Source: a virus
Length of the DNA: 20,724 bases
Direction: 5' to 3' (one strand)
IMG/VR virus record: IMGVR_UViG_3300030104_005682
Coordinates: 1-20,724 of that record
The notes beneath the pieces are model-generated. The model was not told the origin of the DNA and made no database searches. It saw only the letters and a program-made list of their open reading frames with translations. The translations under genes and the position numbers were made by a program. Shown here piece after piece: positions 12,938 to 20,724 of this stretch. Numbering within the stretch: the first letter of the stretch is position 1; every line of letters begins with the position of its first letter.

Positions 12938-15432
12938 AGTTGTTGTTGAATAGAGGAACGCATAGTTCCTGGATCAGATAGTGCTCTTTGTCCATAGCCA
13001 TACTTACCAGCTTTTTCAATAACCAAACCGTAGTATTCTTGGCTTTCTATATTGTCAGGAATAGGACCACCAAATTCCTGAACATTACCTTCACCAGCAT
13101 TATAAGCAGTAATAGCTAGATAGTAATTACCATTAAACATATCAAGCAAACGCCTGAGATAATTAGCAGCATAGAAAATAGCTTCTTCAGGATTTAGAGG
13201 ATTAACACCAGGATGATATTTAGTCATAATCTGTGCAATACCTAAAGCACCTGCACTTGAAGGAACAGTCCCATCAATCACTTCAGGACGATAGGCACTT
13301 TCTTGATCTAGCAATCCAGCAAGAATTGAGGGATCAATATTTTCTTTGGATGCTGCATCAGCAATAATTTCACCATATCCACCAGGTACAAGTTCAGGAT
13401 TATATTGAGTCTGACCGACCAAACCACGAGCAGTACGTTCTGGTGTTTTAAATTGTCTAAGTAGTCTTTGTTGTGTAGATGTTAATTGATTTTGTATTAC
13501 CTCATAAGCAGGTGTAGCTGGTAAAGCCTCCATTCCATTTGTCTCTCTAAGTTTATTAATTAGTGAAAGTGGATCCATATCTAATATGTCTGCTGCATAC
13601 TCAACTGCTGGACTAGGGCTCCAGCCTTCTTCTCCATATCCTTTCTCCATTGCTTCCAATTGAGGCTTGTTGAAAAGAACAACATTCATACCATCATCTG
13701 GAAGATCCAAAGCATTCGTACCTAGTTTTAGTACACCATTCACACGAGCAATCTCTCGTTCGTTTGCTTGCTGTGAAGCAGGGTTAAACGTAGGAATAGC
13801 AGATGGATAAGGTAAAGATAGGCTCTTTAAACTTCCACCATCTTTGAAAGCATCACTGGCTTTAAACTCTGCCATTAGCTGAGCCAACGCTTTATTAGCT
13901 GGATCAGGCTCACCCGCTAATGCGTAAGTAGAAACAAGTTGATGGAACCTTCTCTTTTGTTTAGCAACCATCAAACCAACACTTGGATGGTTTTTAACGA
14001 TTCCATCTACTGTTGTTGGTGCCTCAACCATATCTTTAATGGCTTCTTCTATTTCTTTAAAGTCACCATTTTCCTTGCGTAAATTAGCTTGTGTTTGTGC
14101 TTGAGATAGATACTTCTTCTGCAACTTAGGATCAAACTGCTTTAACCTTTCAGGTGTCAGTAGATTCATAGCCATTAAGCCTTCAATCTGTTCTTCCTGT
14201 ACCTTTCGGGTCTTAGCATCAACAGTGTTCTTCTTAAGAACTGCTAGCTCTTGACTTTCAAAACCATACCTATCCCTTAGTGTATTAATAGCATCATCAA
14301 TTTGATCATCGGTAAAGCCATCACCATCTGAACTATCAAGGAATGCTTGGCGTAGATCTTCTTCAGCTTGCTTAAATTCAGTCAGTCTTTCTGCTTCTGA
14401 TTCTTGGAAGATCTTTCTTGATTCAGCACTGACCTGACGTTGCATCTTGGCAAACCTAGCTTGGTATCTCTCTCCATAGGTACGACCCTTGGAATCACCA
14501 GGAATCTTTTGACCTTTCATGATCTCAACATCAGTAGCAGTCAGGATGCCTGCTTGAAGAGCCTGTGTAATACGTTGATCAAACAAAGCCCACGAACCTT
14601 TATAACCAAGAGGTTTACCATTACTATCAACAGTATTACGTGTAGCGTCTAAAAATGCAGTAACATCAAGATCAGATGAAATTAAATTAGCTGCTTCGTC
14701 TTGACGAATTGCAGAGTCATCTTTAGCAAACTGCTTAGACCAGGCACTTACTGCTCTTGCGTCAACCTCAATCATCTTTGGATAAACTGTACTAGCTAGG
14801 AATTGAGGTGGTAAACCTGTCAACCCAGCACGTCTAGCAAATTCTTTAGATGCTATACGTCGAGCCGAGATATAAGAAGCACGATCTTTATAGTCTTCAG
14901 GTTTTACAAGTTGCTCCATAAAACTGCCATACTCATTTAAGGCGCCAATAGCAAACCCTTCAGCTTGTTTTACATTACTGAATGCAGTGCTTTTACCAAT
15001 AAGAGATGAAGCATCATAATTCTCACCATTATCACCTAAAACACCAGCTTCTACATCTGCAGCAACATGAGCTTCTTCTTTAGCTTGATCATATTGAAGA
15101 TTATAATCAGACATGTCAAGACCGCCACGTCTATATAAATCAAGACCTTTTGCTAAATCTTCTGCGTCTTGCTCTTCTTTCCTTTCTTTAGCAATATCAC
15201 CAAGCAGGTTAGATAACTTGCCGGAAAACTTACCAAGGGCGATAAGACCATCACCAGAGTCTTGTGCATTCTGGATACGGACTTGATTGTTACGTCTAAC
15301 TTGTGCCAGAGCTTCTTCATCTGCTCTATTAAGGCGTGCATTTTTACGATCTAAAGTTCGTGTCAGGTCAACCTGTTGTACTGGATCAAAACCTTCACCT
15401 TGGAAGTGATCATTAAATTGTAGTTGTTCCAT
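12934..15432 (-). CDS. Internal virion protein, T7 gp15-like with C-terminal lytic transglycosylase (832 aa)
   Basis: Core protein ejected with the genome. Residues 1-680 are predicted mostly helical, charged and rich in Gln/Glu/Lys, as in T7 gp15 (747 residues). Residues about 690-810 form an SLT lytic transglycosylase domain: ILAGLLDQESAYRPEV with catalytic Glu711, SAGALGIAQIM (726-736), and AYNAGEGNV (776-784). These three blocks are the family motifs ES, GxxQ and AYNxG. The enzyme would cut peptidoglycan strands to let the ejected tube through the wall. In T7 this domain is at the N-terminus of gp16, so here it is fused to the neighbouring protein. The start overlaps the gp14 stop (TAATG) and the end overlaps gp16 (ATGA). 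Confidence 0.9.
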   Translation of the reverse strand: MEQLQFNDHFQGEGFDPVQQVDLTRTLDRKNARLNRADEEALAQVRRNNQVRIQNAQDSGDGLIALGKFSGKLSNLLGDIAKERKEEQDAEDLAKGLDLYRRGGLDMSDYNLQYDQAKEEAHVAADVEAGVLGDNGENYDASSLIGKSTAFSNVKQAEGFAIGALNEYGSFMEQLVKPEDYKDRASYISARRIASKEFARRAGLTGLPPQFLASTVYPKMIEVDARAVSAWSKQFAKDDSAIRQDEAANLISSDLDVTAFLDATRNTVDSNGKPLGYKGSWALFDQRITQALQAGILTATDVEIMKGQKIPGDSKGRTYGERYQARFAKMQRQVSAESRKIFQESEAERLTEFKQAEEDLRQAFLDSSDGDGFTDDQIDDAINTLRDRYGFESQELAVLKKNTVDAKTRKVQEEQIEGLMAMNLLTPERLKQFDPKLQKKYLSQAQTQANLRKENGDFKEIEEAIKDMVEAPTTVDGIVKNHPSVGLMVAKQKRRFHQLVSTYALAGEPDPANKALAQLMAEFKASDAFKDGGSLKSLSLPYPSAIPTFNPASQQANEREIARVNGVLKLGTNALDLPDDGMNVVLFNKPQLEAMEKGYGEEGWSPSPAVEYAADILDMDPLSLINKLRETNGMEALPATPAYEVIQNQLTSTQQRLLRQFKTPERTARGLVGQTQYNPELVPGGYGEIIADAASKENIDPSILAGLLDQESAYRPEVIDGTVPSSAGALGIAQIMTKYHPGVNPLNPEEAIFYAANYLRRLLDMFNGNYYLAITAYNAGEGNVQEFGGPIPDNIESQEYYGLVIEKAGKYGYGQRALSDPGTMRSSIQQQL

Positions 15433-16100
15433 TATGAGAATGTCTTGTAGGTACTAGCACCATCAACAGCAGCACCCATTAAATTAGCAGCTAAAGATAG
15501 ACCTGAAGGTCCTGATCTCATTACTGGTTTTGGAGGTGCTACACCAACTTCAGGTGCGTAAGCTACATCAGAGTAAGCTTGGTTATTAGCAGAAATCTGT
15601 TCTCTATTAATCATGTCAGTTCGATTTCTATATGCAAACTGTGCTCCAAGAAGATTCTCTGCCATAATTGCTTGATTACGCCCAAACTGCGAAACAATAT
15701 CTGTATCAAGTCGATTAGAAGATCTTCCACGTCTACCTGCAGCAGCCTGAACTCCTGATCCTTTAGCTAGTGCAACTAACTGATCTTGCTGACCAAATTT
15801 TGCACCTGAATAAATACTATCTAATCTTTTCTGTTCAGATGCATAAGCTCTTTGAGCTGCGATCTGATTCTCTTGTGTTTGAACACGATACTGTGTTTTT
15901 TGAGCTGTGTATCGTTCACGCTCACGACGCCAGTTATTTTCACGAACTTTTAATTGATACTTGTAATTACCAACTGCTGCCTCATTTTGGGCACGAGCTG
16001 CAGCTGATGCAGATTGGTGTTGACCAATTGCACCTAGAGCTGTAGAGCCAGCAGATAGACCACCTAAAACCAAGGCTGTCGAACTTACGGGTTCACACAT
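15432..16100 (-). CDS. Internal virion protein B, T7 gp14-like (222 aa)
   Basis: Third ejection protein. T7 gp14 is 196 residues; this one is 222. Near the start is an Ala/Gly/Ser hydrophobic segment (about 7-26, STALVLGGLSAGSTALGAIG) suited to membrane insertion. A charged coiled-coil region follows (about 45-95, with RRERERYTAQKTQYRVQTQE), then a Gln/Ala/Asn-rich part and a Gly/Ala-rich end. T7 gp14 inserts into the outer membrane during ejection, and the same is inferred here. The ATG lies within the end of the gp13-like gene (16-base overlap), and the stop overlaps the gp15 start by TAATG, so the core genes are translated as a coupled series. Confidence 0.88.
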   Translation of the reverse strand: MCEPVSSTALVLGGLSAGSTALGAIGQHQSASAAARAQNEAAVGNYKYQLKVRENNWRRERERYTAQKTQYRVQTQENQIAAQRAYASEQKRLDSIYSGAKFGQQDQLVALAKGSGVQAAAGRRGRSSNRLDTDIVSQFGRNQAIMAENLLGAQFAYRNRTDMINREQISANNQAYSDVAYAPEVGVAPPKPVMRSGPSGLSLAANLMGAAVDGASTYKTFS

Positions 16101-16525
16101 TTGCTAAATTCAATAAAGGTTAAATTATTGGGTCCATATGTAATCTCTCTTAAGAACTTGAACCCTAGGAACTTAAGTAATTTCAGGTGAACAGTATTGC
16201 GTTTATCTACAATATTCCAAAGCTTAGGCTCAGGTCTACTATCTACAAAACGCTTTGCTTCTCTAGCGAAGGTGATTGGATAACTATGTATTTCAGGAGT
16301 GCATAGCATCCAGATAGCTCCTTCATCTGTAACGCCAGCTATACCGGCAGTCTTGCCGTTAGGCACTGTGAAGTAGACGCAGAAGCCTTTCTGTGAAGCG
16401 AGAGGTATGTGAATGGTAGGAATATGACCGTGACCTTCTTCTACCTCTCTGCGGTCATCTGGACGTAGATTAGAGGCTACCTGATAAGCAGCCTCCAATG
16501 TACATGGGTGAATGTATTTAGACAC
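16085..16525 (-). CDS. T7 gp13-like protein (DUF2833, GNAT-like fold)
   Basis: This 146-residue protein starts at GTG 16525, eight bases inside the tail tube B gene. Its size and place between gp12 and gp14 match T7 gp13 (138 residues). Sequence features agree with that family (DUF2833): an N-terminal helix region, a central IAGVTDEGAIWMLCTPEI strand-turn-strand, and a C-terminal LLKFLGFKFLREI with following FIEFSK, which resembles the end of a GNAT acetyltransferase fold. T7 gp13 is required for normal virion assembly rather than being an enzyme of known activity. Acetyltransferase activity is not claimed. No Shine-Dalgarno is visible; translation is probably coupled to gp12. Confidence 0.82.
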   Translation of the reverse strand: MSKYIHPCTLEAAYQVASNLRPDDRREVEEGHGHIPTIHIPLASQKGFCVYFTVPNGKTAGIAGVTDEGAIWMLCTPEIHSYPITFAREAKRFVDSRPEPKLWNIVDKRNTVHLKLLKFLGFKFLREITYGPNNLTFIEFSKCVNP

Positions 16526-19490
16526 GTTGATAATAACGATTATTGTAATCTCCTTCCCATCTCAATGAATACAATGTAAAAGGTCCATTGAATGTAGAAG
16601 TGATGGTAATATCTAGATTGGTGTTTTTCTCATACAGAGGTACTGTCTCTTCTCTAAGTAAGGTGATAGGAGCTGCATCAGCTATGTAAGCATCTGCAAT
16701 TGCTTGCTCATATCTCATCACAGAAGGATCTCTTGCGATCGTATAAGGATCTTTTGCATACCTTTCAATAGTAATATCATAAAAATTAGTTTCTCCTGTG
16801 TTAAGATGCATCCTATGAATAACTAAAGAAGCTGTGGTATCAGCTCGAAAAGACTGCTGTTCATTCTTAAGTACATAGAATCTAGGCAACTCTATTTTCA
16901 TTTCAAAATCAACATCATCATCTTGATATATATTAGATTCTAAATCATTACATAACAAGTCACCATCATCAGTGATTGCATAATGTTTATTGCCATCAAT
17001 AAATTGAAAACTTACATTAGATGGTAGCTTCCATTTAAACCATGCCTGCTGCAAATCATTTTGACTGTTTTCTTTAAAGTACTTATAAAGCCAAATAACA
17101 TCACTACCCTTCTTACCGAATGTAATTAGCCCAGACTCTTTACTACTACTGATCATAGAATAACCACTAGCAAAAGAATTAGATATGGGTTTACTCTTTT
17201 CTACAACATCTGTTTGACCTTCTCTGAATATATTAGTCATTTCATACATTAATGAAGAGTTTTCTGTACTACCTAGAAAACCTACATTAGTACTAATAAC
17301 AAATGGCTCACTGTTTATGTCAAATTTATAAGAAGAGACCTGACTCAGTTTGGCAGTGTTCGGTGAAAATATATCACTATCTGTAGTTAACAGGAATTGA
17401 TTGTACTCACCGAAGATTAACAATGCATTATTAACTTGAATTCCAGAATACAAATTAGCAGTGTAGTTAGATGTAGCTTCTACATCAACAGGATCAGAAG
17501 GACTAACAGTTAAAGCAGTTGAAGGGAAGAAATTAGTAAAGTCACCAGCATTAGAAGTGACAACGCTAGAGCCACTAAGAAACACTAATCTATTTCTATA
17601 GAACAAGATGTTATTGATTTTTTTATCAATAAAGCTCGGTGTAAATTGATCTTCAGTTCCACAAGTTCTCGCCGCATAAGCTACCTTTGCTATAATCCAA
17701 TCAGAAGAACTAGACCTATACCTTAAAATATGTGGCAAGGTTGATCTACTCATTGTGGCTCGCTCACCAGGCTTAGCTATCTCTTTCCAATAACCCATAC
17801 CTGATTCTACAAATGTAGGGACAATAGTGACACTGTTATTTCCTGTAGCTGTGCCGTTAGACGTAGCTGTAAATTCAGTACCTACAGAAGAATTTAAGGA
17901 TAGATTAGAATTAACAGTACTCCAATCAAAAGTCCCATCAGTTGTAGTGATTATATAGTTACTTGCACTTACAATATTTACCGTTGGAGGAAGTTCCGGT
18001 TTCAGTGTAACAAGATCATTAAAGTCCCTTACAAATTGAACAAAATAATCATCATCTTCTACGAAAGAGTTTGCAACCTTAACAATAAAACCTTGCTTAC
18101 ACTCAAGTGGAAGACCAGATACATTATTTAGAACAGCATACGGATTAGGATATTTATAAATTACTTCTGGATTCTCTGTATAAAAATCAGTTTCAGTAAG
18201 AGTCGGATTCTGTTCTAGGAATATAGTCTTGTCAGCTTCACGTTTTTCCTCCCAATCTAGGTCATACTCTGATTGAGTAGAAATAACATTTAGGAGATCC
18301 GGTTCTGAAGTGTCTATCTTAAATGGTTTGCTATCATAAATATAAATACCATTGCCAACAATTTCAACATTCTCTCTAGTAAAGCTTGAATCAAAAGTAT
18401 TAATCCTACTGTAAATCTCGTCAGCAAGTTTCTCTTGTAGATCTAACAATGAGTTATTATTGCTAGTTGGTGTAACACTAATGTTAGGTACATCAATTTG
18501 ACCAGATGTTGTTAAAGCTTCAGTGACCGTATAATCAATACTCATGGTCTTATTTAAGAGACCATGTGTACCAGGTATATCAACTGTAAATGTATCACCA
18601 ACCTGCCATCCCTCACCACCAGACAAAAGGATTGGCGCTGTATGGTCGTAACGGCAATTATAATTGAGACTATTAGGAAGAATCTCAGGAGTTGCTGTAA
18701 TTGATACTCTTAGTTGAATAGGTGCAGTTCTATTTCCAGTAATGCCGGTATACTTAGAATTAGTAGCAGTAGAACTTTGTAGATTATATGTACCTACAGC
18801 GTTACACTGAGCGTTGTTAACTTGTCCATGATTACCTCCACCAAAAAAATTACGATCAACACCTTCATCAATTTTAGAAGCCTGAGAAAAGGTGTTAATA
18901 CCTTCACCGACTCTATCAAAATTAATTTTATATGCTCTTTCTTGATCAACAACCTTGAATTCAATAAATGCTTCATACTCTCTTTTATTCTCCTTAGAAG
19001 CATCCATTCTTACCGTTTGACCGCTGTTGCAAATAAATGCAGTGTCAGCTAATGTAGCTGTTTTAATTGCATAATCAGATTCAGACTGAAGATATAATAA
19101 GCCATCATTGAGTGCATCACTCATGTCATCTGTATCAAGATTATCAAAGGCTTCGTCACCTGCACCTAGATTAATTACATCATCTGTACTTTTAATAGTT
19201 TGAACAGTCCCAGTATCAGCATCCCATCCCCTAACAAAACCTAATCTACTGACATTAAATATATATTTTTTCTGTTGATCACCTTCCCTTCTGATCAGAC
19301 AGAACCAAGTACCTGTAGTAGTAGTAGTTACATCAGTAACCTTTTCATAACCTGTCCTTTTGCAAAGACCTTTAGTGACATCAGGGTACACATTGACTGC
19401 ATCCCTAACCTGACCAGGCTTCTTTAGTTCATCCGGTTGTTCATTAATACCTTGAATAAAATTAGGTAGCAGTTGTGATACAGCTGTCAT
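16518..19490 (-). CDS. Tail tubular protein B, T7 gp12-like nozzle (990 aa)
   Basis: Forms the tail nozzle below the gp11 ring in T7-like virions. The start is characteristic: SQLLPNFIQGINEQPDELKK followed by GQVRDAVNVYPDVTKGLCKR (about residues 5-45). The interior is beta-rich with many Thr/Ser/Asn, and a recognisable block near residues 600-700 (LPHILRYRSS, NRLVFLSGSSVVTSNAGDFTNFF, TAL..SDPVDVEATSN) matches nozzle proteins. The C-terminus has LRWEGDYNNRYYQRV. It is about 200 residues longer than T7 gp12 (794), suggesting an inserted or expanded domain. It overlaps gp11 by ATGA and the gp13-like gene by eight bases. Function assignment is firm; the extra length is unexplained. Confidence 0.92.
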   Translation of the reverse strand: MTAVSQLLPNFIQGINEQPDELKKPGQVRDAVNVYPDVTKGLCKRTGYEKVTDVTTTTTGTWFCLIRREGDQQKKYIFNVSRLGFVRGWDADTGTVQTIKSTDDVINLGAGDEAFDNLDTDDMSDALNDGLLYLQSESDYAIKTATLADTAFICNSGQTVRMDASKENKREYEAFIEFKVVDQERAYKINFDRVGEGINTFSQASKIDEGVDRNFFGGGNHGQVNNAQCNAVGTYNLQSSTATNSKYTGITGNRTAPIQLRVSITATPEILPNSLNYNCRYDHTAPILLSGGEGWQVGDTFTVDIPGTHGLLNKTMSIDYTVTEALTTSGQIDVPNISVTPTSNNNSLLDLQEKLADEIYSRINTFDSSFTRENVEIVGNGIYIYDSKPFKIDTSEPDLLNVISTQSEYDLDWEEKREADKTIFLEQNPTLTETDFYTENPEVIYKYPNPYAVLNNVSGLPLECKQGFIVKVANSFVEDDDYFVQFVRDFNDLVTLKPELPPTVNIVSASNYIITTTDGTFDWSTVNSNLSLNSSVGTEFTATSNGTATGNNSVTIVPTFVESGMGYWKEIAKPGERATMSRSTLPHILRYRSSSSDWIIAKVAYAARTCGTEDQFTPSFIDKKINNILFYRNRLVFLSGSSVVTSNAGDFTNFFPSTALTVSPSDPVDVEATSNYTANLYSGIQVNNALLIFGEYNQFLLTTDSDIFSPNTAKLSQVSSYKFDINSEPFVISTNVGFLGSTENSSLMYEMTNIFREGQTDVVEKSKPISNSFASGYSMISSSKESGLITFGKKGSDVIWLYKYFKENSQNDLQQAWFKWKLPSNVSFQFIDGNKHYAITDDGDLLCNDLESNIYQDDDVDFEMKIELPRFYVLKNEQQSFRADTTASLVIHRMHLNTGETNFYDITIERYAKDPYTIARDPSVMRYEQAIADAYIADAAPITLLREETVPLYEKNTNLDITITSTFNGPFTLYSLRWEGDYNNRYYQRV

Positions 19491-20113
19491 CGTGCAAGTG
19501 TTCTATAAGGTTGATAAGATTGGTAGATAGTTCCGCTTGGAATCCCAAAGAATGTATGATCACCTTGATTACATTCGTACTCCATACATGCAGCACGAGC
19601 CTGTGCTTCTTGTTGAGCTAGAAGTTGTACAAGTTCTGGATTGGTAACCAGCTGTGCAGCAGCCCGACCACTAGCACGTAGAATTATGTATCGCTGGAAG
19701 GCAGAAGGTAATTCTTCAAAAGGAAGTTTCCAAGTGAAATCAAGACATACATTAGTTGTAAATTTATAAGTATGGTTATAACGATCGTACAATTTACCAC
19801 TTCGTCTTACTACATCTGTAGTTCTATACACTTGACCTGAGGTAACGTCTAGTCGTAGAACATCAACAGGTATTGTAATTTCATCTGAATTATTTGGTAC
19901 CATCTCATAATTAAATTCAGTGTTGAATATCCATCCTTCATTCTGTACATCCTTATCTACCTCTGTAATGATCTGGTGGATTACAGAAATTTCTGGGTTG
20001 ATATAAATAAGGTCTCCCGTAACAGTGTCGGTATCATAAATTCTTGATACTGGTGATTGTCCAATAGCTCCCAGTACAGAGTTCACACTGGAAAGTTCGG
20101 TTTCAGTTGTCAT
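19487..20113 (-). CDS. Tail tubular protein A, T7 gp11-like adaptor (208 aa)
   Basis: Dodecameric ring protein that joins the portal to the tail nozzle and anchors the fibres. T7 gp11 is 196 residues. Matching features include an N-terminal SSVNSVLGAIGQSPV (8-22), LIYINPEISVIHQIITEV with DVQNEGWIFNTE near residue 60, a middle LRLDV...GKLYDRYNHTYKF strand series, and a C-terminal FQRYIILRASGRAAAQL helix followed by a Gln/Ala helix. These are typical of tail tubular protein A. Its ATG lies 23 bases after the T-run of the intrinsic terminator, so it begins the read-through (tail) part of the transcript. No Shine-Dalgarno is visible. Confidence 0.92.
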   Translation of the reverse strand: MTTETELSSVNSVLGAIGQSPVSRIYDTDTVTGDLIYINPEISVIHQIITEVDKDVQNEGWIFNTEFNYEMVPNNSDEITIPVDVLRLDVTSGQVYRTTDVVRRSGKLYDRYNHTYKFTTNVCLDFTWKLPFEELPSAFQRYIILRASGRAAAQLVTNPELVQLLAQQEAQARAACMEYECNQGDHTFFGIPSGTIYQSYQPYRTLAR

Positions 20114-20136
20114 AATATACTAGGAATAAATACTAT

Positions 20137-20160
20137 AAAAAAAAGGGACCCGAAGGTCCC
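20137..20160 (-). terminator. Rho-independent terminator between capsid and tail genes (T-phi position)
   Basis: On the minus strand a perfect 6-bp stem GGGACC / GGTCCC closes a TTCG tetraloop (arms 20160-20155 and 20150-20145) and is followed by eight T residues (20144-20137). The C(UUCG)G loop is unusually stable. The site, after capsid and its small neighbour and before gp11, is that of T7 T-phi, which lowers but does not abolish transcription of tail genes. Confidence 0.92.
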
Positions 20161-20167
20161 ATAGTTA

Positions 20168-20383
20168 TCAGGAGCGATCACGAGCTGGTGCATCTGCTTC
20201 CACAGGATGGTAAGCAAAGCGCAAGTTCTTAGTCTCGCTATAAACACTTGAAGCGGAAACAGCAGAGCCGTATCCTTTTGAGGTCTTAGCAACAGAAGTA
20301 CGAATGGCGGTGTTACCACCAGACACACCTGCAGTTGCTCCACTGACGCCATTACCGCCAGCAGCAGAAGTTTGATTTGCCAT
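20168..20383 (-). CDS. Small protein after the capsid gene (71 aa, unknown)
   Basis: This 71-residue protein starts at ATG 20383, 21 bases after the capsid stop, and ends 7 bases before the terminator stem. It is Gly/Ala/Ser-rich at the N-terminus (about 1-45) with no Cys. A more ordered end follows (VYSETKNLRFAYHPVEADAP, 47-66), and the protein stops with ARDRS. It shares the capsid transcript upstream of the terminator, so it would be made at capsid-like levels. That is compatible with a minor capsid, decoration or head-stabilising protein. There is no recognised family. No Shine-Dalgarno is seen. The continuous frame, correct spacing and tight placement make it a credible gene. Confidence 0.78.
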   Translation of the reverse strand: MANQTSAAGGNGVSGATAGVSGGNTAIRTSVAKTSKGYGSAVSASSVYSETKNLRFAYHPVEADAPARDRS

Positions 20384-20404
20384 AATATCTATAAGTGATT
20401 ATTA

Positions 20405-20724
20405 TCAAACAGCTTGCAATTCAATTGCAGCAGCAGGGTTAAGTGTGCCAGCACCCATAGCAAGGCGTCCAACGACGACATCACCTTGGTACATGGTTTT
20501 AACATCAGCACCAGTGGTCTGGACTTGAGGTCCAATACCTTCAACAACAGCAGCAGCATCACGCATATAGATCAGACCAGCGTGATTAGTGAAGTCACCA
20601 GAGTAGTCGTTGTTCTCACCATCAACACGGCTAACAGAACCAGCCAAGAAAGGCAGGTTGTTAGAACGACGGATGGAGATACCAGCGATCTCATAGAGAC
20701 CCTCACCACTGTTCAGACTGCCTT
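20405..20724 (-). CDS. Major capsid protein, T7 gp10-like (C-terminal part, runs off the right edge)
   Basis: The frame is open from the window edge to TGA at 20407-20405, giving the last 105 residues. An internal TTG at 20647 looks like a start but the frame continues upstream, so the true start is outside the window. The segment reads GEGLYEIAGISIRRSNNLPF near the edge, then DYSGDFTNHAGLIYMRDAAA, an MYQGDVVVGRLAMGAG strand-turn and a final LNPAAAIELQAV. This matches the C-terminal A-domain and end of T7-like capsid proteins, which use the HK97 fold (T7 gp10A is 345 residues). It is followed by the 71-residue gene and the intrinsic terminator, the arrangement expected for the most highly expressed late gene. 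Confidence 0.9.
   Translation of the reverse strand, partial: GSLNSGEGLYEIAGISIRRSNNLPFLAGSVSRVDGENNDYSGDFTNHAGLIYMRDAAAVVEGIGPQVQTTGADVKTMYQGDVVVGRLAMGAGTLNPAAAIELQAV

Noticed and set aside
20110-20352. Minus-strand frame of 80 residues overlapping the 71-aa gene and the terminator
   Set aside because: It runs straight through the terminator hairpin in another frame and its Leu/Cys-rich content looks like an out-of-frame translation of the Gly/Ala/Ser-rich gene.
20645-20647. TTG as start of the capsid segment
   Set aside because: The frame continues upstream to the window edge with capsid-like sequence, so this is an internal Leu codon.

Overview
This window is part of the late (virion assembly, entry and packaging) region of a T7-like podovirus of the Autographivirales type. 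It is most plausibly a marine cyanophage infecting Prochlorococcus or Synechococcus; a SAR11-type marine podovirus is the main alternative. The evidence is the T7 late-gene order (capsid, tail tube A, tail tube B, gp13-like, gp14, gp15, gp16, gp17-like adaptor, holin-like position, gp18-like) on one strand, the AT-rich composition, and tail-fibre modules typical of marine phages. The host assignment is an inference from style, because no host-derived metabolic gene lies in the window.

All genes are on the minus strand, so the window reads right to left. At the right edge is the C-terminal third of the major capsid protein (20724-20405). A 71-residue small protein follows, then a strong intrinsic terminator with a UUCG loop (20160-20137), in the same place as T7 T-phi. 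Next come tail tubular protein A, tail tubular protein B, a gp13-like protein, and the three ejection (internal core) proteins gp14, gp15 and gp16, mostly with overlapping start and stop codons. The lytic transglycosylase domain sits at the C-terminus of the gp15-like protein, not at the N-terminus of gp16 as in T7.

From 9101 to 2436 lies a five-gene receptor-binding cassette: a gp17-type N-terminal adaptor, two proteins with related N-terminal motifs, a fibre with a self-cleaving S74 chaperone, and a 916-residue tailspike with a predicted beta-helix. After it come a holin-like membrane/coiled-coil protein, a 56-residue protein, a candidate small terminase subunit, two different HNH endonucleases in tandem, a very basic 125-residue protein, a second intrinsic terminator, and the N-terminal 268 residues of an unrecognised protein that runs off the left edge. 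The large terminase subunit expected after gp18 is not in the window.

Together the genes build the capsid shell, tail tube and fibres, supply the injected core that opens the cell wall, and start the lysis and packaging module. Coding density is very high: the longest gap is about 64 bases and holds the left terminator. No tRNA, CRISPR array, insertion sequence, integrase or repressor gene was seen.
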